Shown: piece after piece, positions 1-5,112 of the stretch
Layout of the letters: each line of letters starts with the position of its first letter
Numbering within the stretch: position 1 is the first letter of the stretch
From: Methylophaga sp.
Lineage (GTDB): Bacteria; Pseudomonadota; Gammaproteobacteria; Nitrosococcales; Methylophagaceae
Direction of reading: 5' to 3'
Length of the DNA: 5,112 nt
Assembly: GCA_007117275.1 (NCBI GenBank)
Contig: SKGV01000104.1
Coordinates: 1 to 5,112, forward strand
The notes under the pieces: generated by a model
What the model saw: the letters and a program-made list of their open reading frames with translations, nothing else
Told to the model about the DNA's origin: nothing
Database searches by the model: none
Position numbers and translations under genes: made by a program

Positions 1-1334
1 GGGTGATGATTGCATCACAGCTTGCCTGGCCGGTAATGAACTTTGATAATCCCTACATAAGCTTCGGTCGACTCAGACCTTTGCACACCAATGTGGTGAT
101 ATTTGCGTTTGGCGGTTCGACCTTAATGGCGGCTGCTTTTTATGTTGTACAACGTACTTCTGGCGTTAGAGTCTGGAGTGACAAGATGGCGTGGTTCACC
201 TTTTGGGGTTGGAATCTGGTCATGCTGGGCGCTGTCATCACTCTGCCACTTGGGCTGACTCAATCTAAAGAGTATGCCGAGCTGGAATGGCCACTTGATA
301 TCTTGATCGCAGTTGTTTGGTTGTCATTTACCATCAACTTCATCATGACCTTGACTCTGCGCAAGGTGTCACACATCTACGTTGCCAACTGGTTCTTCCT
401 TGCAATGATGGTGATGATTACCTACCTGCACGTCATCAACAGCTTGGCAATTCCTGTTGAGCTATGGAAGTCGTACTCGATTTTCTCTGGCGTTCAGGAT
501 GCGATGATTCAATGGTGGTATGGCCATAATGCGGTTGGTTTCTTCCTGACTGCTGGTTTCTTGGGCATCATGTATTACTTCGTACCCAAGCAGGCAAATC
601 GCCCCATCTATTCCTACCGTCTTTCAGTCATTCACTTCTGGGCGCTGGTGTTTGGTTATGTCTGGCTGGGCGCACATCACTTGCAATACACTGCATTGCC
701 AGACTGGACAGGTTCACTCGGTGCGGCGATCTCGCTGGCAATGATTATTCCATCTTGGGGTGGCGCGTTGAATGGTCTGTTCACCCTGAGTGGTGCTTGG
801 GATAAGTTGCGTACTGATTATATTCTGCGCTTTTTGATTGTTTCGCTGGCCTTCTACGCAATGGCAACTTTCGAAGGTCCGATTATGTCCTCTAAAACAG
901 TCAATGCCTTGTCGCACTACACTGACTGGACTATCGGTCACGTTCACTCTGGCGCACTTGGCTGGGTAGCAATGGTGTCAATCGGTGCCTTGTATCACAT
1001 GGTTGAACGTATGTACGGTACAAAAATGTATTCAGTGAAGCTCGTTAACCTGCATTTCTGGATGGCAACGATTGGTACGGCTATCTACATCACTGCCATG
1101 TGGGTTGCCGGTATCATGCAAGGCCTGATGTGGCGTGCTTATGATGAATACGGCAACCTTGCCTACACATTCGTAGAGTCAATGGTTCAAATGCATCCTT
1201 ATTACGTTATGCGCACCATCGGTGGTCTGATTTTCTTCCTCGGGGCTGTGGTGATGCTGTTTAACGTCACCGTCACAATCCGTCGTGCGAAGGCAAATCC
1301 ATCGCCCGAAATGGCTGTAGCTGCAAACATATAA
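1..1334 (+). CDS. ccoN: cbb3-type cytochrome c oxidase subunit I, 5'-truncated by window edge
   Basis: This is the catalytic subunit of the cbb3 terminal oxidase, an inner-membrane haem-copper protein that reduces O2 to water and pumps protons. Numbering residues from the GTG codon at position 3, the likely low-spin haem b ligand is H28 (in RPLHTN). The CuB histidines are H175 (WWYGH) and H225/H226 (GAHHLQYTALPDW), with the catalytic tyrosine Y219, which in this family is cross-linked to the first CuB histidine. E291 (TFEGP) and the HVH pair H313/H315 (haem b3 and second haem b ligands) are also present. Ungapped comparison with the remembered Pseudomonas stutzeri CcoN gives a constant offset of 32, so about 32 residues are missing upstream. 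The GTG at 3 is therefore an internal valine, and bases 1-2 end the preceding codon. All key residues are intact and the protein is hydrophobic throughout. ccoO follows after 10 bases. Confidence 0.97.
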   Translation, partial: VMIASQLAWPVMNFDNPYISFGRLRPLHTNVVIFAFGGSTLMAAAFYVVQRTSGVRVWSDKMAWFTFWGWNLVMLGAVITLPLGLTQSKEYAELEWPLDILIAVVWLSFTINFIMTLTLRKVSHIYVANWFFLAMMVMITYLHVINSLAIPVELWKSYSIFSGVQDAMIQWWYGHNAVGFFLTAGFLGIMYYFVPKQANRPIYSYRLSVIHFWALVFGYVWLGAHHLQYTALPDWTGSLGAAISLAMIIPSWGGALNGLFTLSGAWDKLRTDYILRFLIVSLAFYAMATFEGPIMSSKTVNALSHYTDWTIGHVHSGALGWVAMVSIGALYHMVERMYGTKMYSVKLVNLHFWMATIGTAIYITAMWVAGIMQGLMWRAYDEYGNLAYTFVESMVQMHPYYVMRTIGGLIFFLGAVVMLFNVTVTIRRAKANPSPEMAVAANI

Positions 1335-1344
1335 GGAGACTGAA

Positions 1345-2025
1345 ATGGCGAATACAAATGGTAACAAACGCATCAGTCTGCAAGAGCGGCTGGAGCAAAA
1401 TGTCTGGGGTTTGATGCTGGCAACGGCCTTGGTGGTATCAGTTGGTGGTATCGTTCAAATCGTGCCCTTGTTCTACTTGCAAACGACTTTCGAGGATCAG
1501 GTGTTTCCTGAGTATGAAGAGCTCCAGGGTGTCAGACCTTACACTGCACTCGAGTTAGCGGGTCGTGATATTTATCAGCGTGAAGGATGTTATCTGTGTC
1601 ATTCACAGATGATCCGACCTTTCCGTGACGAAAAAGATCGATACGGACACTATTCACTGGCGGTTGAGTCCAGATATGACCATCCTTTCCAGTGGGGTTC
1701 TAAACGTACTGGTCCTGATCTTGCTCGAGTTGGGGGTAAATACTCAGACGAATGGCAAGCACAGCATCTGCGCGATCCACGTTCTGTAGTACCGGATTCC
1801 ATTATGCCAGCCTATCCATGGCTAGATAACAGAACGGTTGATGGTGACCGAATCGAGCGCCGCGTTAGAGCGATGCGTGTCTTGGGTGTGCCATATACTG
1901 ACGACGATATCAGAGGCGCAGCCGAAATGGTCGACGGCAAAACAGAAATGCAAGCCTTGGTGGCATACCTGCAGGTGTTGGGGACTATGATTCAGTTCGA
2001 ACCTGGTAGGGACTACCGTGAGTAA
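1345..2025 (+). CDS. ccoO: cbb3-type cytochrome c oxidase subunit II (monohaem cytochrome c)
   Basis: This 226-residue membrane-anchored cytochrome c carries electrons between the CcoP haems and the CcoN active site. One transmembrane helix lies at about residues 20-45, followed by a periplasmic domain with a single haem c site: C82-Y-L-C85-H86 within GCYLCHSQMIRPFRDE, a CcoO signature. M154 (SIMPAYPWL) is the probable sixth haem ligand. RTGPDLARVGGKYSDEW and the MRVLGVPYTDDDI / ALVAYLQVLGT stretches are also typical of CcoO. The ATG at 1345 is well supported by AAGGAG at 1333-1338, which overlaps the ccoN stop codon and leaves a 6-base spacing. The 10-base gap to ccoN and the overlap with ccoQ indicate one transcript. 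The length is slightly above the roughly 200 residues I recall for Pseudomonas CcoO, but I see no missing key residue. Confidence 0.97.
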   Translation: MANTNGNKRISLQERLEQNVWGLMLATALVVSVGGIVQIVPLFYLQTTFEDQVFPEYEELQGVRPYTALELAGRDIYQREGCYLCHSQMIRPFRDEKDRYGHYSLAVESRYDHPFQWGSKRTGPDLARVGGKYSDEWQAQHLRDPRSVVPDSIMPAYPWLDNRTVDGDRIERRVRAMRVLGVPYTDDDIRGAAEMVDGKTEMQALVAYLQVLGTMIQFEPGRDYRE

Positions 2026-2233
2026 GCTTACGGAATACTTTCAAACAGACTGGGCAAACATGACCGCTACGGATTGGTTTGGTTTGCTGCTGACGGTTGT
2101 CATATTTATTTTGATGTTTGGTATGTACTTCTGGGCACTGCGTCCTAAAAATAAAGAGAAACTAGAGTCTCACCGCATATTGCCATTGCATGAAGATGAG
2201 ACAGAAGCGGAGAACAATGATGGCAGACAATAA
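2018..2233 (+). CDS. ccoQ: cbb3-type cytochrome c oxidase subunit CcoQ/FixQ
   Basis: This is a 71-residue, single-helix accessory subunit, which in this family helps stabilise the association of CcoP with CcoNO. A transmembrane segment at about residues 19-40 (from TDWFGLLL to MYFWAL) is followed by a basic RPKNKEK cluster, as expected at the cytoplasmic face, and an acidic tail containing LPLHEDETEAE. Position between ccoO and ccoP and this architecture support the name; the primary sequence alone is too short and variable to prove it. The proposed start is a GTG at 2018, overlapping the last 8 bases of ccoO, with a GGTAGGGA Shine-Dalgarno-like stretch at 2005-2012 (5-base spacing). An in-frame ATG at 2060 is possible but would leave almost nothing before the helix. 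The 71 residues are somewhat longer than the common 45-60. Confidence 0.88.
   Translation: MSKLTEYFQTDWANMTATDWFGLLLTVVIFILMFGMYFWALRPKNKEKLESHRILPLHEDETEAENNDGRQ
2209..2212 (+). promoter_or_regulatory. ribosome binding site deciding the ccoP start
   Basis: GGAG lies inside the end of ccoQ. It is 7 bases before the ATG at 2220 and 4 before the ATG at 2217, but downstream of the in-frame ATG at 2190. It therefore favours a short ccoP N-terminus beginning MADNKN. Confidence 0.55.
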
Positions 2234-3152
2234 GAACAACCCCAATGAGGTGTCGGATACTGGGCATGAATGGGATGGTATCCGTGAACTAGAAAACCCA
2301 CCACCGCGTTGGTGGACTATCTCTCTTTACTTGAGTGGTTTGCTGGTATTGGTTTATTTCATTCTTTATCCGTCAATCCCTCTGGTGACTGGCAGTACCA
2401 AGGGGCTATTGGGTTGGACACAGATCAAGGAATATCATCGTGGTCTAGAAGAAATTGAGGCTATTCGTGCGCCGTTTGAGCAGCGGCTGGCTGAGATGAC
2501 AGCGCAAGAAATCTTGGATGATGATGAAATGCGCAACTACGTTGTCGCCTCAACCCGAGTACTCTATGGCGACAACTGTGCTGCTTGCCATGGCGTTGGC
2601 GGTCAACCTGTCCCTGGTTCTGGATATCCAATTTTGAACAATGATGACTGGCTCTACGGCGGCACTATCGACAAGATTGTCGAAACGCTTGCTGGTGGTC
2701 GTGCTGGAATGATGCCTGGTCACGCGAACCTGCTGACTGAAGAGGAAACTGACAAACTGGTCAAGTTTGTCATTGATGCTTCAAATGGCGAGGCGACTGA
2801 GGCTGGCTGGAAGCTATACAACGAGAAAGGCTGTTTCGCCTGTCACGGCGCTGATGCTAAAGGTAACCAAATGCTCGGTGCTCCCAATTTAACGGATAGA
2901 ATCTGGCGATTCTCTGGAGAGCCTGCTGAAGTTCGCAGAACCATCTTGCACGGTGTTAATGATGCTAGTGATCCGCGTACACGTATTGCCATCATGCCTG
3001 GCTTCAACGAACGTCTGGCTGTTAAGCTGGAAGCTGAAGAGTTCGGTGATGATCCAGAGGATTACTATGACGGTACAGAAACAGAGCGTCTGAGCGAAAC
3101 TGAAATCAAGAAATTGGCTGTGTTCGTTCACCAGTTTGGCGGTGGTCAGTAA
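2220..3152 (+). CDS. ccoP: cbb3-type cytochrome c oxidase subunit III (dihaem cytochrome c)
   Basis: This is the electron-entry subunit of the oxidase, 310 residues from the chosen start. An N-terminal cytoplasmic stretch leads into the family signature DGIRELENPPPRWW (residues 19-32), then one transmembrane helix at about 33-55. Two periplasmic cytochrome c domains follow. The first has C120-A-A-C123-H124, with probable axial Met in the MMPG motif (164-165). The second has C205-F-A-C208-H209, the GAPNLTD motif (220-226) and M259 (IMPG). There is one helix, unlike Pseudomonas stutzeri CcoP, which I recall has an extra N-terminal one. A strongly acidic insertion at about residues 271-290 separates the last methionine region from the C-terminal helix. 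The start at 2220 overlaps ccoQ by 14 bases and is favoured by GGAG at 2209-2212; ATG 2217 is adjacent. ATG 2190 would add a basic stretch that is just ccoQ read in another frame. Confidence 0.96.
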   Translation: MADNKNNPNEVSDTGHEWDGIRELENPPPRWWTISLYLSGLLVLVYFILYPSIPLVTGSTKGLLGWTQIKEYHRGLEEIEAIRAPFEQRLAEMTAQEILDDDEMRNYVVASTRVLYGDNCAACHGVGGQPVPGSGYPILNNDDWLYGGTIDKIVETLAGGRAGMMPGHANLLTEEETDKLVKFVIDASNGEATEAGWKLYNEKGCFACHGADAKGNQMLGAPNLTDRIWRFSGEPAEVRRTILHGVNDASDPRTRIAIMPGFNERLAVKLEAEEFGDDPEDYYDGTETERLSETEIKKLAVFVHQFGGGQ

Positions 3153-3174
3153 TCAGCCTCCATTAGCGCTTCAT

Positions 3175-3197
3175 TTGGCTAGGCCTTACCGGCCCAA
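3175..3197 (+). other. possible small hairpin between ccoP and the miniprotein gene
   Basis: GGCC at 3182-3185 and GGCC at 3191-3194 can pair around a 5-base loop (TTACC), with weaker bulged pairing outside (TTxGG with CAA). No T-run follows, so it is not an intrinsic terminator. It could be a processing or stabilising hairpin at the 3' end of the ccoNOQP message, or chance. Confidence 0.2.
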
Positions 3198-3228
3198 TTG
3201 ATAGGAAAAAATCTAGCAGGAGAGTGTT

Positions 3229-3348
3229 ATGGGATTAGATGCTGTTGTGATTGCTTCGATTGCTGGGGTGATGATTACCATTCTTGTATTTGGCTACATC
3301 GTCTATGAAGTGGTCAAAAAAATGGATGAAACACAGTCAGACGATTAA
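3229..3348 (+). CDS. 39-residue single-helix membrane miniprotein, possible CcoM-like oxidase subunit
   Basis: This is a short gene not firmly recognised. It reads ATG to TAA with 39 codons and is preceded by AGGAG at 3218-3222 with an ideal 6-base spacing, which strongly suggests it is translated. The product begins MGLDAVVIASIAG, has one hydrophobic helix at about residues 5-26 (ending FGYIVYEVV), then a basic KKMD and an acidic tail ETQSDD. The charge pattern suggests N-out/C-in topology. It lies 76 bases after ccoP and just before a terminator, so it is probably cotranscribed with ccoNOQP. By size, helix and location it could be a counterpart of CcoM, the roughly 36-residue one-helix subunit of Pseudomonas stutzeri cbb3 oxidase, though in that species the gene is not in the cco operon as I recall. 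The KKMDE after the helix also recalls small DUF3149-type proteins. It lacks the features of CcoS. The function is inference. Confidence 0.75.
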   Translation: MGLDAVVIASIAGVMITILVFGYIVYEVVKKMDETQSDD

Positions 3349-3363
3349 TGTTTTAGCAAAAAT

Positions 3364-3397
3364 TATAAAGAAACCGACCTAGGTCGGTTTCTTTATA
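3364..3397 (+). terminator. rho-independent terminator, perfect 34-base palindrome
   Basis: The sequence is perfectly self-complementary around a central CCTAGG. The core stem pairs AAAGAAACCGAC with GTCGGTTTCTTT around a CTAG turn, and A/T pairs extend it outward. The right arm ends in a TTTCTTT U-rich tract and AT-rich DNA follows. It begins 15 bases after the miniprotein stop, so it fits termination of the ccoNOQP-miniprotein transcript. The symmetric A-rich left arm would also allow termination of any antisense transcript entering from the right. Confidence 0.85.
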
Positions 3398-3427
3398 TAT
3401 GGCTGTTATGACAGTAAAAAAGTTAGG

Positions 3428-3451
3428 CCCGAACTGCTATAATCATTCGGG
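3428..3451 (+). promoter_or_regulatory. inverted repeat flanking the ccoG -10 element, possible operator
   Basis: CCCGAA (3428-3433) and TTCGGG (3446-3451) form a perfect 6-bp inverted repeat separated by 12 bases that contain the TGCTATAAT promoter element. A dimeric regulator bound here would cover the -10 region and act as a repressor. It does not match the FNR/Anr box TTGAT-N4-ATCAA. The arms are short, so chance is possible. Confidence 0.35.
3435..3443 (+). promoter_or_regulatory. candidate extended -10 promoter for ccoG
   Basis: TGC-TATAAT is an exact sigma70 extended -10 element, about 26 bases before the ccoG start codon, placing a transcription start near 3450. No good -35 is visible at 17 bases (the region is A-rich, GTAAAAA). 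The best TTGACA-like hexamer, ATGACA at 3408-3413, is 24 bases away and so badly spaced. Its place right after a terminator supports a separate ccoGH transcript. Confidence 0.6.
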
Positions 3452-3463
3452 TTAACGCAATTC

Positions 3464-3467
3464 GAGG
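3464..3467 (+). promoter_or_regulatory. ribosome binding site of ccoG
   Basis: GAGG is only 2 bases before the ATG at 3470 but 8 bases before the in-frame GTG at 3476. The spacing favours the GTG as the true initiator. Confidence 0.5.
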
Positions 3468-3469
3468 CG

Positions 3470-4897
3470 ATGTTTGTGACAGATCCTGAACACAGGTCGA
3501 ATATCAGCACTATCGACATTTACGAAGAAGTGTCCGACTGGGATGTTAACGCTGGTGGCGACAAGGTGGTTGCCAAGCGTATGACGGGCCGTTTTCGCAA
3601 GCTAAAATGGTTCGGCATGTCGGTCTGGCTGGTGTATTTTCTCGGCCCGTATCTCCGTTGGGATGGTCAGCAAGCGGTATTGTTTGACATTCCCAACAGG
3701 CAGTTTCACTTTTTTAGCGTGACCGTTTATCCGCAAGATATCTGGATGCTGTCACTCACTTTATTGTTTTTTGCCATTCTGCTGGCGGCTGTCACCAGTA
3801 TCGCCGGTCGAGTCTTTTGTGGCTATTTCTGTTTTCAGACGGTTTGGACAGATGTTTACACTTGGATAGAAACCCGACTTGAAGGCGATTCTCCGCAGAA
3901 AGCCATGAAGTTTAAATCAGCGCCGATGTCGCTTGGCAAACTGAGTCGCATTACACTTAAGCATGCTCTGTGGCTAATCATCGCCATGCTCACGGGCTTA
4001 TCATTTGCTGCCTGGTTTACCGATGCCTTTCAGTTGTGGAAAGATTATTTCACCTTACAAGCGGCCATGCCGGCTTGGATTGTACTCGGCATGTTCACCG
4101 CTGGAACCTACGTGTTTGCAGGCTTTATGCGTGAGCAAGTCTGTTTCTGGCTATGCCCATATGCTCGCTTACAAAGTGTTATGTACGATCAGGACACCTT
4201 GCTGCCAGCCTATGATGCTGAGCGCGGCGAGCCACGAGGCAAGCTGAAGAAAGGACAACTCGATAGTGCCAAGGGTAGCTGCATCGACTGCCGGATGTGC
4301 GTCGCTGTGTGTCCTACCGGTATCGATATTCGTAAAGGTCAGCAAGAGGGTTGCATTACCTGCGGGCTGTGTATTGATGCCTGTGACACAATCATGGAAA
4401 AAACTAACCAACCTAAAGGCTTAGTAAGATACGCCTCATATAAAGAGCTACATCATAAACACGAGGCAGCCCCTATATTTAAACGCCCCCGCGTGATGAT
4501 CTATGGACTGATTTTGATGATCTCTTGCGGTGGTGTCGTCTATGGCTTTACGAATCTGACACCCACAGAATTTAACGTGATGCCAGAACGTCAGCCGTTG
4601 TATGTGCAGCTGAGCGATGGTTCAATACAGAACAAGTACACACTGCGTTTGCTCAACAAGACACAACATCCAATTGAAGTGCAGTACCAAATAAGTGGGC
4701 TTGAAGGGGCAACCTTGCATGGCCTAGATGATCTTGTTTACATCGAGCCAGGTCGAATGAATCAGGTCATTGCATTGGTCAGACTTGAGGAAGAGGCTAT
4801 CAATCAAGCGATCTCTCCGCTTATTTTTACAGCCGAGGTTATCGAAGGGCCGGATATTCAAATCCGTTATGAAAGTATGTTTATGGCACCAAACTGA
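3470..4897 (+). CDS. ccoG: cbb3 oxidase assembly protein CcoG/FixG, di-[4Fe-4S] membrane protein
   Basis: CcoG is an inner-membrane iron-sulfur protein needed for cbb3 oxidase biogenesis; in Rhodobacter it has been linked to Cu(II) reduction for CuB insertion. The 475 residues contain about five transmembrane helices (roughly 47-62, 91-112, 165-185, 203-221, 342-361). A membrane-associated cysteine pair follows the family pattern at C117/C121 (RVFCGYFC), with a further pair at C225/C229 (VCFWLCPYARLQ). Two ferredoxin-type clusters use C271-C274-C277-C281P and C295-C298-C301-C305. An Ig-like C-terminal domain (about 365-475) matches FixG_C. F122 replaces the proline usual in CGYxCPQT. I give the outer ATG as the boundary, but GTG 3476 has better Shine-Dalgarno spacing and would remove two residues. 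The gene has its own candidate promoter and is followed by ccoH after 9 bases. Confidence 0.95.
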   Translation: MFVTDPEHRSNISTIDIYEEVSDWDVNAGGDKVVAKRMTGRFRKLKWFGMSVWLVYFLGPYLRWDGQQAVLFDIPNRQFHFFSVTVYPQDIWMLSLTLLFFAILLAAVTSIAGRVFCGYFCFQTVWTDVYTWIETRLEGDSPQKAMKFKSAPMSLGKLSRITLKHALWLIIAMLTGLSFAAWFTDAFQLWKDYFTLQAAMPAWIVLGMFTAGTYVFAGFMREQVCFWLCPYARLQSVMYDQDTLLPAYDAERGEPRGKLKKGQLDSAKGSCIDCRMCVAVCPTGIDIRKGQQEGCITCGLCIDACDTIMEKTNQPKGLVRYASYKELHHKHEAAPIFKRPRVMIYGLILMISCGGVVYGFTNLTPTEFNVMPERQPLYVQLSDGSIQNKYTLRLLNKTQHPIEVQYQISGLEGATLHGLDDLVYIEPGRMNQVIALVRLEEEAINQAISPLIFTAEVIEGPDIQIRYESMFMAPN

Positions 4898-4906
4898 GTT
4901 AATTCT

Positions 4907-5112
4907 ATGATGAATATTTCGCAAAAAAATAGTGAAGCATTTAAGAACCCCTGGGTGTGGGCAGGACTAGCATTTTTATGCACGTTTGTATCCATGAATA
5001 TTTTCTTCATTTATCAAGCATTCTCATCACCACCTAACCTAGTACTTGAAAACTTTTATGAGCGTGGTCGCACCTATGATGATATGCAGGACCGGCTCGC
5101 GCGTGAGCGTGA
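4907..5112 (+). CDS. ccoH: cbb3 oxidase assembly protein CcoH/FixH, 3'-truncated by window edge
   Basis: The reading frame stays open for 68 codons to the right edge. The product has a short polar N-terminus, then NPWVWAGL leading into one transmembrane helix (about residues 16-41). It continues into the periplasmic stretch SSPPNLVLENFYERGRTYDD, which resembles the FixH pattern of hydrophobic-V-x-[DE]-[DN]-[FY]-Y-x-x-G after the helix. FixH/CcoH is a one-helix protein required for assembly and stability of the oxidase. It begins 9 bases after the ccoG stop with tandem ATGs at 4907 and 4910 and no clear Shine-Dalgarno sequence, so translation may be coupled to ccoG. The usual order predicts ccoI (copper ATPase) and ccoS beyond the window. 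Identification rests on position plus this short motif region. Confidence 0.88.
   Translation, partial: MMNISQKNSEAFKNPWVWAGLAFLCTFVSMNIFFIYQAFSSPPNLVLENFYERGRTYDDMQDRLARER

Noticed and set aside
3..5. GTG at position 3 as the start of ccoN
   Set aside because: The frame is open to the window edge and alignment with known CcoN puts this codon about 32 residues into the protein, inside the first membrane helix.
714..947. Minus-strand open frame within ccoN
   Set aside because: Its composition is that of the complement of a conserved coding region and it has no recognisable domain; ccoN on the + strand is certain. The minus-strand frames at 1179-1373, 2889-3131, 4169-4411 and 4724-4924 are rejected for the same reason.
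2190..2219. ATG 2190 as the ccoP start
   Set aside because: It has no Shine-Dalgarno sequence, and the extra basic residues are an out-of-frame reading of the ccoQ tail. GGAG at 2209 points to 2220.
3198..3202. TTGAT resembling half of an FNR/Anr box before the miniprotein gene
   Set aside because: The second half ATCAA is absent at the right spacing; the following bases are AGGAAAAAATC.
3229..3348. Calling the miniprotein CcoS
   Set aside because: CcoS is longer, usually sits after ccoI, and has a different pattern around its helix, with an aromatic/Asp-rich tail not seen here.
3408..3413. ATGACA as a -35 element for the ccoG promoter
   Set aside because: It is 24 bases from the TATAAT, far beyond the 16-18 normally tolerated. 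The extended -10 may not need it.
4005..4247. Second plus-strand open frame inside ccoG
   Set aside because: It overlaps a conserved part of ccoG in another frame and has no plausible domain.

Overview
The window holds most of a cco (cbb3-type cytochrome c oxidase) locus, all on the + strand: ccoN (5' end missing), ccoO, ccoQ, ccoP, an unnamed 39-codon membrane miniprotein gene, then ccoG and the start of ccoH. The gene set, the order NOQP then GH, the moderate G+C content and close residue-by-residue resemblance of the proteins to remembered Pseudomonas-type sequences suggest a gammaproteobacterium, possibly marine or sulfur/methyl-oxidising. I cannot name a genus from the sequence alone.

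Layout. Positions 1-1334 carry the catalytic subunit CcoN, lacking about 32 N-terminal residues. Positions 1345-2025 carry the monohaem subunit CcoO. Positions 2018-2233 carry CcoQ, whose GTG start lies inside the end of ccoO. Positions 2220-3152 carry the dihaem subunit CcoP, whose start lies inside the end of ccoQ. After a 76-base gap, positions 3229-3348 encode a one-helix membrane peptide with an excellent ribosome binding site. It is followed by a perfect 34-base palindrome (3364-3397) that looks like an intrinsic terminator closing the structural operon. A TGCTATAAT extended -10 promoter at 3435-3443, bracketed by a 6-bp inverted repeat, then starts a second unit: ccoG (3470-4897) and the first 68 codons of ccoH (from 4907), which runs off the right edge.

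How the genes work together. CcoP and CcoO pass electrons from soluble or membrane cytochromes c through their c-type haems to the haem b / haem b3-CuB centre in CcoN, which reduces oxygen with high affinity and pumps protons. CcoQ stabilises the complex. CcoG (a di-[4Fe-4S] membrane protein linked to copper reduction for CuB) and CcoH (assembly) build it. ccoI and ccoS would be expected beyond the right edge. The window is mainly a conventional locus. The parts worth a second look are the miniprotein gene between ccoP and ccoG, an acidic insertion in CcoP, and the regulatory DNA between the two transcription units. I see no evidence of a novel system beyond these, and there are no gene-free stretches over 300 bases.
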